A stretch of DNA of 64,000 bases from Endomychus coccineus (GCA_958510875.1 OY294068.1:158508388-158572387), one strand, 5' to 3'; positions 52,683 through 63,734 are shown, counted from the first letter of the stretch. A program made the numbers and translations. Notes: generated by a model from the sequence alone, not told the origin.

Positions 52683-55009
52683 ACTGAAGGGCGGAATATA
52701 TGCAAAGTGCATATATTTGCATATTTTGCATATTTTTACAAAGTTCATAAAAAATTGCATATTTCGGCAAAAATAAAATTTGTGTGCATATTTTTATGTT
52801 TTTCGTTTTATCAAAAGATTAAGTGCGACCCTTGCAGATAATTGAAATAATTTGAAAAGTGGGTAGGTTTTGTTATTATATGGTTTATGGACCGATTTTA
52901 TTATTATATGGTTTATTGCCGGCATTTATTGGATGTTTAGGAATTTCCAAGTAATCAGCTTGCCTAATTTACCGAACAGAAACGAAACAAGAAGGTTCAC
53001 TTGAAGCTCCACCCCTAATGTTGCCTATTTCGCTGGCACATTTAAATAATCCCTGGTGGTGCCAAGTCGTGTTCGGTGGCAGTAAGTATTGTCACCGAAC
53101 AGAAACTTCTGTTCGGTTCGCGGGGGTCTAGTTGGAATGCAGTGGCTTGCTTTTATAGTTCGGACTTCAAAGTACCGACGCCAAGTGAACCTTCTTGTCT
53201 TGTTTCTTTTCGGTGCCTAATTGGAGAGCAAATGTGGTCTCTTCTTTTGTATTTATATTGTATAGTTTAGTTTGTCGAAAGATTCCAGTGTGAAAAGAGT
53301 GATTTCGAAAATATTTATTTCAAACGCCTAAAATGCCGAAAGCCGCTTCGTGGATTAAACATTTTCCTGAGTTGGAGTTCAGTGGGAATAAAGTGTTTTG
53401 CAAAGTTTGTGCCAAAATCATTGTTTGTGAAAAGAAGTTCCAAATTGATCAACACTTGAAAACAGCTATGCATAAGGCTAAGTTGCAGAAAAATAAATCT
53501 GTGCCTGTTCAGCAGTTTGTGCAAACCGCATTTCAAAATGTCAAACCAAAGGGTGAAAAGGAGGTGTTTCATCAAGACTTATGCAAAGCTTTAGTAGCAG
53601 CAAATATACCTTTGAAGAAACTGCAAAATACACAATTCAGAGATTTTTTGCAAAAACATTGTAATCAAAACATCCCTGACGAATCCACACTTAGAAAGAA
53701 GTATGTGCAAACAGTATACGAAACCGTAATGGAAGAAATTAAAGTTTCACTGGGCGATGAGCATTTCTATATTATTGTTGATAAAAGCACAGACTCATGT
53801 GGTCGATATATCGCACATCTTATTATTGGAGGGCTTCAAGAAAATGAGCCAGGGAAGCCATATTTAATATCTTCTAAACAGTTAGACAAAACAAATAATG
53901 TGACCGTAACTCGATTTATTCAGCAGCTTCTATCAAATTTTTTTTTAACAAATCCAGTTCCAGTAGAGATGTTTTTAGTGTTTTTGTCTGACGCAGCGCC
54001 GTATATGGTTAAAGTAGGTCAAAATATTTTATCCCAATATGGTACATGTCACTTGCCTTTTACACAGGATAAACAGAGTTGCAGAAACTATTAGAACAGC
54101 ATATCCCTTGGTGAACAAATTAATTTCAAATGTAAAGAAAGTGTTTTTGAAAGCACCTCTAAGAATGCAGATCTATAGAGAGAAATTGCCAGGAGTAAGT
54201 TTACCTCCAGAGCTCATAATTACTCGATGGGGAACATGGATTAAGGCCGCGATATTCTACGCAGACCATTTTGAAGCCATTAAAGACATAGTTTTAGATT
54301 TAGAAGACAATTCACAGTGTGTAGTGCAAAGTCAAGCAGTATTCAAAAATGTAAATTTAGCTAAGGAACTTGTTTTTATTAAGGTTAATTTTAGTTTTAT
54401 ACCAGATATAATAACTTCGTTAGAAAGTTGGAATCTGAGTTTAAGAGAATCAATTAATATTGTTGAAACTTTTTCCGACAAATGCAAAAAAGTTCCCGGT
54501 GATGTAGGAAATCAAGTAAGAAGTAAACTCGAAGTTATTGTGGGAAAGAATGAAGGCTTTAAGTATTTAATGGAAGTCAAAAATATTTTTGATACTAAAC
54601 CATCCAACGAAGTAATACCTTGGCCTTATAACTTACTACCCGAATTAAAATATTGCCAGATCACATCGGTAGATGTTGAAAGATCTTTTTCTTTGTATAA
54701 ACATATTTTTACAGACAGAAGGCAAACACTTTTATTGGAAAATTTTGAAAAATGTATCGTTATAAATGCATTTTATACTATTTCAGGTTAAAAATTTCAC
54801 CTATTATATTTTTCTTTTAATTTTACTTAAAATAAATAATTTATGTAAGAGCCAGCGTTTGTTTATTTCCATTTTCCATGTTATATTCAAGGCATATAAT
54901 TGCATATTTTGACAAATAAATGCATATTATTGCATATTTCAAAGAAAAACTATGCATATATATGCGCATATTTTAACTGAATTGACGTGCATATATTCCG
55001 CCCTTTAGT
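52683..55009 (+). mobile_element. hAT element with ACTAAAGGGCGGAATATATGCA termini
   Basis: Left end ACTGAAGGGCGGAATATATG and reversed right end ACTAAAGGGCGGAATATATG form TIRs. Both sub-terminal regions are packed with TGCATAT words (about five at 52690-52800, about seven at 54890-55000), likely transposase-binding arrays. The 5' leader contains an inverted repeat (52958-53003 against 53172-53222, sharing AACAAGAAGGTTCACTTG). One gene with a single frameshift lies at 53333-54791. A clear 8-bp target duplication was not found. The 3' 661 bp is repeated at 57791-58451 by the tandem duplication. Confidence 0.85.
53333..54791 (+). pseudogene. hAT transposase, near-intact, one frameshift
   Basis: First frame 53333-54094: an N-terminal BED-like zinc finger FCKVCAKIIVC...DQHLKTAMH (Cys23, Cys26, His41, His47), linker KALVAANIPLKKLQNTQFR, DESTLRKKYV, and the catalytic block HFYIIVDKSTDSCGRYIAHL (first Asp). 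Then YLISSKQLDKTNNVTVTRF and FLVFLSDAAPYMVKVGQNIL (second Asp region). Second frame 54039-54791: HVTCLLHRINRVAETIR, KAPLRMQIYREKLPG, IITRWGTWIKAAIFYADHF (RW motif), LVFIKVNFSFIPDIITSLES, SVDVERSFSLYKH (catalytic Glu region) and DRRQTLLLENFEKCIVINAF (dimerisation). Joining needs one 1- or 2-base frame change near 54040. It is similar in plan to CGGBP1-like BED/hAT proteins. The whole gene is otherwise open, so the family was active recently. Confidence 0.9.
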
Positions 55010-56071
55010 AATAACTAATGTAATTTTTATTCTGAGTAAAACAATTGTTTTTTTAATAAAAACAAAACCCTCTTTTATTTACGCAATTTGTTTGTCAAAA
55101 ATTGCTTCTCTGAAACTCCATTCGATATTCATTGTCTAAATCTCATGCACTCAAACTCCTCGATAAAATATTTTGTACTTGTTCATTTCAAAATTGAGAT
55201 TTTTCTATTAACATACACAACATCTATTTGTTTTGATTTTTTGATATAATTTATTTGATTCTTGATAGATTAATTTTAGAAACACTTTACATTTGAAATT
55301 TTGGCACAATTCGTATACTTGTTGATGGATAATTTGTTTATAGCAATTTAAAAATTAGGGTAAGCATTTGAAGACCATAATAGCAATTAAGAGGCCAAAA
55401 TTATCCGAAAACAACTATAAACTCGACATTTTGGCCAAATTCGTATATTTTTCAATAAATATAATTTGTTTATAACAGATTTGCAAATTTGTGGGTATGC
55501 ATTCGATGATATTGACGATAAAATCGAACTCATAATGCAAAAATTATCCGAAAACGGACCTAACTCGGAGTTTTGGTCGAATTCATCTATTTGTTAATAA
55601 ATAAATTGTTTATAGCAAATGAAGGTAATTCAACTATTTGCTTAACCAGTTCTATATGTTCACTGATCCAAAATAGTCTTTACCCGTTCAAAAAAGGTCA
55701 AATTTAGCATTTTTTATGTAATCTCAAAATTGAGCTAATTAAATTGTTGATTTATTGTTTATACTTTGTCCCATCAAAATCGACCGTTTTCCTAAGGATT
55801 TACGGGTCCAATATCCATTCGACTGCACAAATTGTGTCATAAAATTTTCATAAGTGCTGTCATTATTTTTTTGATAGTTTTGTTGGTTCAAAAATCTTAT
55901 CACTTCTTGAACTTTGCCTACATTCTACCTCGAGGAGATCCCAAGTTCCAATCCTATATGTAGTTATTAGTCCAGTTATTATAGGTTTTAACTGCGCAAA
56001 AATTCCTGGTGAGCTGAATTTTTGTATACACCTTTATTACGGTATTTTAATGAATATGTGAAAAATCGACA
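55010..56071. repeat. Right arm of large inverted repeat and flanking repeat
   Basis: 55280-55840 is the inverted partner of 50296-52400. 55845-55990 matches 49935-50100 directly. 55975-56071 (CTGGTGAGCTGAATTTTTG, CACCTTTATTACGG, GTGAAAAATCGACA) continues at 57594 on the other side of the CXC element and is matched inverted at 62460-62560. Confidence 0.75.
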
Positions 56072-57593
56072 TTGATATCGTGAAAAAGTTGAAGGTCAAA
56101 AAAGGTCACGAAAATCAGTTTTCCGCGAATATCTCGCGACCTATTGCTCGGAGGTCAATTGAGGTCATAACGAAAATTGTTCATCGTGCAATTATCTGCA
56201 AATAATGCCTGTTACGTTTTTCTGTAAGATCAACCGTTTTTTAGGCAGAGCGCTGAGGAAGCGACTACATTATGATCATAATCGTTTCCGCACCACCCTC
56301 TAGGTAGAATGCAAGGCGCGTTTTTTTTACATGGTTGCCCCAGTAGGCATAATCCATGATATGTAATAAAGGTTTTTTTCATCTAAAAGTGAAGAGTTTT
56401 TCATTCAAAAACTGAAAAATACAAAAAAAAACTTATTACTAACTTATACTAATTTATATGTACATAATTTTCTTTTTTTATTCACTCATTGTCGATATCA
56501 TCAGTTTCTCTATCACTAAAATTTGCTGACAAAACATCGAGTGGACTTATTCCTATACTTGAGTCGACATCTTCATCATCTTCATCAATAGTTGATTCCT
56601 CGTTTAAACAGGACTGGCCACGGCAATGTCCACAAACTTTTGAGCATCTCAAACCAATTTTTTTGCATTCACATTCTCCTCCACAACCTTTTGTACAATT
56701 ACAAAAGAATGTGTTTAGTAGATCATCGGGTACTGGTTTTAATAAAGTTGTCACTGGCTGCAGCATGTTATTTTTTAACTCCCAACCCACTGTTCTGGAT
56801 CAATTTCTCTTCCTAGCCAGGTTTGTATTTGATAATACACCCGAAAAATATGCTGTTGAGCTGCTGAAGAAGTAGGTGGCAATAGCGGAAATTTCACAGC
56901 TGTGCTTTGTCTTGTTAGCTTAGCAAAGCCACAATATCTGTGATTATTTATCGAATGTTCTGATTTTGGAGCACCGTACATTGCTAGTAGAAACTGTATT
57001 CCAGCATCGACAACGACTTCTCGAGCGCAATTTTCTTGGAGAAATATTTCTGCAGAATTGTTGAAATCAGGTCTTTTTTCAAACATCTTCATGACTTTAA
57101 TTTTTCCTTTCTCAAAAAGTGTTGAAGTTGTATCACTCAAGAAATATTCTTCAACTGAGCTAAACACAGTTCGACAGGCAGTAGCAGGTGTAAAGGGGCG
57201 GGTCTCGGAACAATGAAATACGGAACATCTGCCAGTGAAGGTCGTTTGTATCCGAATCCTCTACAATATAAGTATATTTTTCATAAAACACCCGAGTATC
57301 AGATGAAAGTTTTTAATACACTTGAAAACATGAATAAAAAGCAACTGACTTTACGGTGTTCGGTATACAATACCGTATGTGAATGCATTCTAGTCGCTTT
57401 TTCAGCGTTCTACTCCAAAAACGGTTGATCTCACAAAAAAATGCAACATGCTTTTTTTGTAGCTAATTGCACGATGAACAATTTTTGTTATGACCTCCAT
57501 TGACCTCCGAGCAATAGGTCGCGAGATATTAGCGGAAAACTGATTTTCGTGACCTTTTTTGAGCTTCAACTTTTTTAGCCGGCACGGTATCAA
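56072..57593 (-). mobile_element. TIR element carrying a CXC-domain gene (copy 1)
   Basis: Ends TTGATATCGTG (56072) and CACGGTATCAA (57583-57593). Inverted arms of about 200 bp (56072-56275 and 57385-57593) share AAAAAGGTCACGAAAATCAG, GAATATCTCGCGACCTATTG and AAGATCAACCGTTTTT. Between them lies a minus-strand gene (57167-56482). At 62455-62465 the same host repeat lacks the element (CGACATTTAGTCC), giving a paralogous empty site. The target duplication is short and ambiguous (T/TT-rich). Confidence 0.85.
56482..57167 (-). pseudogene. CXC (tesmin/TSO1-like) domain protein, C-terminal part
   Basis: The first frame, 57167-56775, reads SVEEYFLSDTTSTLFEKGKI, KVMKMFEKRPDFNNSAEIFL, LLAMYGAPKSEHSINNHRY, LPPTSSAAQQHIFRVYYQIQ and TWLGREIDPEQW. 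One base (a G in a G-run near 56785) is missing, after which the 56790-56482 frame continues GWELKNNMLQPVTT, LKPVPDDLLNTFFCNC, TKGCGGECECKKIGLRCS and KVCGHCRGQSC, then an Asp/Glu-rich tail. CxC-x4-C-x3-CxC-x6-C is a CXC zinc-binding motif. I recall this C-terminus in a multicopy family of uncharacterised proteins in insects and cnidarians; the N-terminus of such a protein is at 28300-28680. Role in transposition is not established. The frameshift is shared by both duplicates. Confidence 0.75.
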
Positions 57594-57790
57594 TTAGTCC
57601 AGTCAATAAGCCAGGAAATACTGTGTAATATGGAAAAGTTGGGAAACAGCTAGGATTTGAAAAATTTTTGATGCAATGGGTTCTGTGAACTCAAGATCAT
57701 TCGTTACCACTAAAATCACACCACGAAGTAAATGAGCAATTTTGGGTGGTGTCTTCCCCCCCAAAGATGAGTCAAATTTTGGGGCAACTA
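57594..57790. repeat. Host repeat downstream of CXC element, copy 1
   Basis: TTAGTCCAGTCAATAAGCC to GGGGCAACTA. The same sequence follows copy 2 at 61036 and appears inverted at 62340-62458. Confidence 0.85.
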
Positions 57791-58233
57791 ATGTAAATTT
57801 AGCTAAGGAACTTGTTTTTATTAAGGTTAATTTTAGTTTTATACCAGATATAATAACTTCGTTAGAAAGTTGGAATCTGAGTTTAAGAGAATCAATTAAT
57901 ATTGTTGAAACTTTTTCCGACAAATGCAAAAAAGTTCCCGGTGATGTAGGAAATCAAGTAAGAAGTAAACTCGAAGTTATTGTGGGAAAGAATGAAGGCT
58001 TTAAGTATTTAATGGAAGTCAAAAATATTTTTGATACTAAACCATCCAACGAAGTAATACCTTGGCCTTATAACTTACTACCCGAATTAAAATATTGCCA
58101 GATCACATCGGTAGATGTTGAAAGATCTTTTTCTTTGTATAAACATATTTTTACAGACAGAAGGCAAACACTTTTATTGGAAAATTTTGAAAAATGTATC
58201 GTTATAAATGCATTTTATACTATTTCAGGTTAA
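57791..58233 (+). pseudogene. hAT transposase 3' part (duplicated)
   Basis: Copy of codons from VNLAKELVFIKVNF to the end of the 54-kb hAT transposase, including SVDVERSFSLYKH and the dimerisation region. A fortuitous upstream frame (57742, reading through the host repeat) opens it with a new Met and about 15 foreign residues, giving a 163-codon open frame. A by-product of duplication, not a separate transposon. Confidence 0.9.
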
Positions 58234-59513
58234 AAATTTCACCTATTATATTTTTCTTTTAATTTTACTTAAAATAAATAATTTATGTAAGAGCCGGCGT
58301 TTGTTTATTTCCATTTTCCATGTTATATTCAAGGCATATAATTGCATATTTTGACAAATAAATGCATATTATTGCATATTTCAAAGAAAAACTATGCATA
58401 TATATGCGCATATTTTAACTGAATTGACGTGCATATATTCCGCCCTTTAGTAATAACTAATGTAATTTTTATTCTGAGTAAAACAATTGTTTTTTTAATA
58501 AAAACAAAACCCTCTTTTATTTACGCAATTTGTTTGTCAAAAATTGCTTCTCTGAAACTCCATTCGATATTCATTGTCTAAATCTCATGCACTCAAACTC
58601 CTCGATAAAATATTTTGTACTTGTTCATTTCAAAATTGAGATTTTTCTATTAACATACACAACATCTATTTGTTTTGATTTTTTGATATAATTTATTTGA
58701 TTCTTGATAGATTAATTTTAGAAACACTTTACATTTGAAATTTTGGCACAATTCGTATACTTGTTGATGGATAATTTGTTTATAGCAATTTAAAAATTAG
58801 GGTAAGCATTTGAAGACCATAATAGCAATTAAGAGGCCAAAATTATCCGAAAACAACTATAAACTCGACATTTTGGCCAAATTCGTATATTTTTCAATAA
58901 ATATAATTTGTTTATAACAGATTTGCAAATTTGTGGGTATGCATTCGATGATATTGACGATAAAATCGAACTCATAATGCAAAAATTATCCGAAAACGGA
59001 CCTAACTCGGAGTTTTGGTCGAATTCATCTATTTGTTAATAAATAAATTGTTTATAGCAAATGAAGGTAATTCAACTATTTGCTTAACCAGTTCTATATG
59101 TTCACTGATCCAAAATAGTCTTTACCCGTTCAAAAAAGGTCAAATTTAGCATTTTTTATGTAATCTCAAAATTGAGCTAATTAAATTGTTGATTTATTGT
59201 TTATACTTTGTCCCATCAAAATCGACCGTTTTCCTAAGGATTTACGGGTCCAATATCCATTCGACTGCACAAATTGTGTCATAAAATTTTCATAAGTGCT
59301 GTCATTATTTTTTTGATAGTTTTGTTGGTTCAAAAATCTTATCACTTCTTGAACTTTGCCTACATTCTACCTCGAGGAGATCCCAAGTTCCAATCCTATA
59401 TGTAGTTATTAGTCCAGTTATTATAGGTTTTAACTGCGCAAAAATTCCTGGTGAGCTGAATTTTTGTATACACCTTTATTACGGTATTTTAATGAATATG
59501 TGAAAAATCGACA
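58234..59513. repeat. Duplicated hAT end and repeat arm
   Basis: Copy 2 of 54792-56071: the hAT right terminus (ends at 58451), the right arm of the large inverted repeat and the flanking repeat. Confidence 0.9.
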
Positions 59514-61035
59514 TTGATATCGTGAAAAAGTTAAAGGTCAAAAAAGGTCACGAAAATCAGTTTTCCGCGAATATCTCGCGACCTATTGCTCGGAGGTCAA
59601 TTGAGGTCATAACGAAAATTGTTCATCGTGCAATTATCTGCAAATAATGCCTGTTACGTTTTTCTGTAAGATCAACCGTTTTTTAGGCAGAGCGCTGAGG
59701 AAGCGACTACATTATGATCATAATCGTTTCCGCACCACCCTCTAGGTAGAATGCAAGGCGCGTTTTTTTTACATGGTTGCCCCAGTAGGCATAATCCATG
59801 ATATGTAATAAAGGTTTTTTTCATCTAAAAGTGAAGAGTTTTTCATTCAAAAACTGAAAAATACAAAAAAAAACTTATTACTAACTTATACTAATTTATA
59901 TGTACATAATTTTCTTTTTTTATTCACTCATTGTCGATATCATCAGTTTCTCTATCACTAAAATTTGCTGACAAAACATCGAGTGGACTTATTCCTATAC
60001 TTGAGTCGACATCTTCATCATCTTCATCAATAGTTGATTCCTCGTTTAAACAGGACTGGCCACGGCAATGTCCACAAACTTTTGAGCATCTCAAACCAAT
60101 TTTTTTGCATTCACATTCTCCTCCACAACCTTTTGTACAATTACAAAAGAATGTGTTTAGTAGATCATCGGGTACTGGTTTTAATAAAGTTGTCACTGGC
60201 TGCAGCATGTTATTTTTTAACTCCCAACCCACTGTTCTGGATCAATTTCTCTTCCTAGCCAGGTTTGTATTTGATAATACACCCGAAAAATATGCTGTTG
60301 AGCTGCTGAAGAAGTAGGTGGCAATAGCGGAAATTTCACAGCTGTGCTTTGTCTTGTTAGCTTAGCAAAGCCACAATATCTGTGATTATTTATCGAATGT
60401 TCTGATTTTGGAGCACCGTACATTGCTAGTAGAAACTGTATTCCAGCATCGACAACGACTTCTCGAGCGCAATTTTCTTGGAGAAATATTTCTGCAGAAT
60501 TGTTGAAATCAGGTCTTTTTTCAAACATCTTCATGACTTTAATTTTTCCTTTCTCAAAAAGTGTTGAAGTTGTATCACTCAAGAAATATTCTTCAACTGA
60601 GCTAAACACAGTTCGACAGGCAGTAGCAGGTGTAAAGGGGCGGGTCTCGGAACAATGAAATACGGAACATCTGCCAGTGAAGGTCGTTTGTATCCGAATC
60701 CTCTACAATATAAGTATATTTTTCATAAAACACCCGAGTATCAGATGAAAGTTTTTAATACACTTGAAAACATGAATAAAAAGCAACTGACTTTACGGTG
60801 TTCGGTATACAATACCGTATGTGAATGCATTCTAGTCGCTTTTTCAGCGTTCTACTCCAAAAACGGTTGATCTCACAAAAAAATGCAACATGCTTTTTTT
60901 GTAGCTAATTGCACGATGAACAATTTTTGTTATGACCTCCATTGACCTCCGAGCAATAGGTCGCGAGATATTAGCGGAAAACTGATTTTCGTGACCTTTT
61001 TTGAGCTTCAACTTTTTTAGCCGGCACGGTATCAA
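59514..61035 (-). mobile_element. TIR element carrying a CXC-domain gene (copy 2)
   Basis: Exact counterpart of 56072-57593 with one substitution noticed (59533). It arose with the segmental duplication rather than by its own transposition, since flanks are duplicated too. Confidence 0.9.
59924..60609 (-). pseudogene. CXC-domain protein, C-terminal part (copy 2)
   Basis: Identical in both frames to 56482-57167 (60609-60217 and 60232-59924), including the single-base deletion before GWELKNN. CNCTKGCGGECECKK and CGHCRGQSC mark the CXC domain. Confidence 0.75.
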
Positions 61036-62560
61036 TTAGTCCAGTCAATAAGCCAGGAAATACTGTGTAATATGGAAAAGTTGGGAAACAGCTAGGATTT
61101 GAAAAATTTTTGATGCAATGGGTTCTGTGAACTCAAGATCATTCGTTACCACTAAAATCACACCACGAAGTAAATGAGCAATTTTGGGTGGTGTCTTCCC
61201 CCCCAAAGATGAGTCAAATTTTGGGGCAACTAACAAAAATTCACAAAATATTCCAGAGTGAAGGAATCGGCTCGAAAATATCTACTAGCAGGTTTTTGGG
61301 GTCGCTGATCACGAATATGACATCTAAAAAGTCACCACATGCACCTGGGGCACAGAAATCTTGGTCATAGAGGTCATCTCCAGGAACTCAACAAAATGTT
61401 CCATCTTAAATTCTCCAAATGTCTCACTCGAGGGTTTTTGGGGTTGCTGAGCATGAATATGATGTTTGGAAATTCCTCACATGCACCTGTGGCACAGGAC
61501 GACGACGTCGTGAAGTTCATCTCCAGGAATTCGACAAAATTTTACATCCTAGAGTCTCCAAATTTATCACTCGGGGGTTTTCGGGGTTGCTGAGCACGAA
61601 TATGAAGTCTAGAGATTCCTCACATGCAGTTACATCAACTGTAATGTAATTTTTATTTTCATGTTTAGCAAATATATTTAAAAAGTGTTATACCCATTCT
61701 CTTTTCCCATATGGAAATCATTAAGATAAATTTCTTCGTGCAAATTAAATTTAATAAAATTTTGGAATAGTTTTTTCATAAATAGTGATTATTCAAAAAT
61801 ATTTTTTCAACTTTTCATAATTAGATAATAGTATTATATATTTTAGATCATTTTTACATGATCACAGGAATATATGTGGATATGATGAAGTAAGTAAATG
61901 AGACAAATTAACAATAACTTTTCAATAAATATATATATATATATTCTAATTTGTTCGATAAAATTTATTATGTATATACTTAGTATTTATTTGTTTATTT
62001 TATTCGTAATCAGAATCATTTTCTAAAATCGGTATTTATCTTATTGAATTGCATATAGGGAAAAAAAGGTCCACTATAACACTTGCTATATAATGCTATA
62101 GGTGAAAAGAAAAATTACTCATATCAAGTGCATGTGAAGAATTTGTAGACTTCATATTCGTGCTCAGCGACCCCGAAAACCCCCGAGTGACAAATTTGGA
62201 GACTCTAGGATGTAAAATTTTGTTGAATTCCTGGAGATGATTTTTATGATCAGGTTTTCTGTGCAAAAACCTCGTAGTAGATAATTTTGAGCCGATTCCT
62301 TCACTCTGAACCATTTTGTGGATTTTTTTTAGTTGCCCCAAAATTTGACTCATCTTGCTCTCGGGGTGTGATTTTAGTGGTAACGAATGATCAAAAATTT
62401 TTCAAATCCGAACTGTTTCCCAACTTTTCTATATTTTCCGGCTTATTGACTGGACTAAATGTCGATTTTCCACATATTCATCAAAATGCCATAATAAAGG
62501 TGTATACAATAATTCAGCTCACTAGGAATTTTTCTGCAGATTGGAGCTTAAAACTTCTAA
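61036..62560. mobile_element. Inverted-repeat element with ~140-bp sub-repeats
   Basis: The left arm (59424-59513 plus 61036-61640, interrupted by the CXC element) matches 62110-62560 inverted: AGTCCAGTCAATAAGCC, AAAAGTTGGGAAACAG, GATGAGTCAAATTTTGGGGC, GAAGGAATCGGCTCGAAAAT. Within the left arm (61237-61640) three tandem units of about 140 bp recur, built on TCGCTGATCACGAATATGA, CTCACATGCACCTG and ATCTCCAGGAATTCGACAAA; the right arm has one to two units. The centre (61641-62109) is very AT-rich with an (AT)n run at 61928-61944. Non-coding. Confidence 0.75.
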
Positions 62561-62564
62561 AATG

Positions 62565-62780
62565 ACTGGATTACATATCCGTGGACAGATGGACAGATGC
62601 CAGTGATATGCACATGATATAAGTTATCAAAGGATCGCTATCACCATTCAAGATACTATTATTCGCTTAAGAATCGTAAAAGGAGAGTGAGGATACGAGA
62701 GAAGCAAAATGTGAGCTACATTTAGAGTGAGGAACTTCTTCATCACAATAATCTCTTTCTTAATGTATTTTACTGCACTC
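62565..62780. repeat. Dispersed repeat, direct copy of 50045-50280
   Basis: ATATAAGTTATC, TTATTCGCTTAAGAATCG, GAGGATACGAGAGAAG and GAGGAACTTCTTCATCACAA match the 50-kb copy in order and orientation. Confidence 0.8.
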
Positions 62781-63429
62781 AGGTTCAAGACACCGGTATG
62801 GTAAAATTGCATGATAAAGAAGAGTTAGCTGAATAATGTGTTAGACTAAATGTGACGCCTCGCATCTCTTCGAGAGCTACAGTAATATATCACAAATTAA
62901 ATGTCATTTTAAAATCCCCGGCAAAGAAGGCATTAAACATAAATAAACGGATGCACGAGTAGTTTTCTGTCCCTAAGTTGAGTTAGTCGTGAATAATAGG
63001 ATAGCGTAGCAGAGAGAGGAGCATAGCCTCTACCAGACAGGATTATGCCAGATTAACATAAGACACAGCACGGCTTAACGTTGCTCTGGCAGTGAGTAAT
63101 TACGCGCTGCTTTTTCATCCACGCGGGATTTTTTAAATCGTAATCTCTGCCTTCGCCGCCACCACCTTCCCACGTTTAACTTAATTGTAATTTTTAATAC
63201 GCTCTTTTATGGCGACGTCATTATCAAAACCGCCGGCGTCTCTTAATATTGGACGAGATACGGCATCTATTTTCTCGGCGTAGAATAAACCCGAATTGAG
63301 ATAAAATTTTAGAATTATGTACGAGCAATTTACATAGTTGATTGGGCTATTCAGCGTAGAACAAATGAAAGCTTCAATTGTTCAGGAACATTGAAATGTT
63401 CAGCGTGATTCGTCTACATCTAGCGAATA
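62781..63429. other. Non-coding, nothing recognised
   Basis: Includes a GC-richer stretch (63100-63280) without an open frame; possibly conserved non-coding or old repeat. Confidence 0.35.
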
Positions 63430-63600
63430 CTTTTTTCTTTTTGTTATTCCCATATCAATGATCTGTGGGGAGTGACCACCTGTCCCGTGCACAGCTTTGC
63501 GGATGATGGTTCACTTCTCACCGCTTCCTCCTCGACTGATCCAACGGTAGCCTGCTGATTATCGCGGTTCGTTCAAGGATTCAGTTATAGATTTGATCAA
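63430..63600 (+). pseudogene. LINE reverse transcriptase fragment (motif C)
   Basis: The plus strand reads YSHINDLWGVTTCPVHSFAD, DGSLLTASSSTDPTVAC and a stop. This is the motif B end (INDLL) and motif C (SFADD) of a Jockey/CR1-like RT of the same type as the 1890-2897 relic. Only about 50 codons are recognisable. Confidence 0.65.
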
Positions 63601-63734
63601 ATGGCATTACCTTTAGAGATCGTCAAGGCGAATCACACAGGAGTAGAGAATATTAAGTATCTTTAATTGATTGTGATAGTTACTATATTGCATTACGAAA
63701 TATCATCTATCTATATTATTACTGTATATGAACT

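Larger units (their letters stand above)
54349..57790. repeat. Tandem duplication, copy 1 (3442 bp)
   Basis: Copy 1 of a 3442-bp direct tandem duplication; copy 2 is 57791-61232. The left edge is inside the hAT gene (ATGTAAATTTAGC), and the right edge is GGGGCAACTA. By eye only two substitutions separate the copies: 54854 A / 58296 G and 56091 G / 59533 A. Confidence 0.95.
57791..61232. repeat. Tandem duplication, copy 2 (3442 bp)
   Basis: Second copy of 54349-57790, joined at GGGGCAACTA|ATGTAAATTT. Nearly identical to copy 1, so very recent, or a possible assembly duplicate. The original downstream continuation of the unit is at 61233 onwards. Confidence 0.95.

Noticed and set aside
52683..55009. 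A hAT target-site duplication around the 52.7-kb element
   Set aside because: Flanks (GATGATA and AATAACTA, depending on phase) do not match over 8 bp in any phase I tried.
56489..56875. Plus-strand open frame with a long serine run (and its copy at 59931-60317)
   Set aside because: It is the antisense shadow of the acidic tail and CXC domain of the minus-strand gene.
57742..58233. A new hAT gene beginning at 57742
   Set aside because: It is a chance fusion of host-repeat codons to the duplicated 3' part of the 54-kb transposase.
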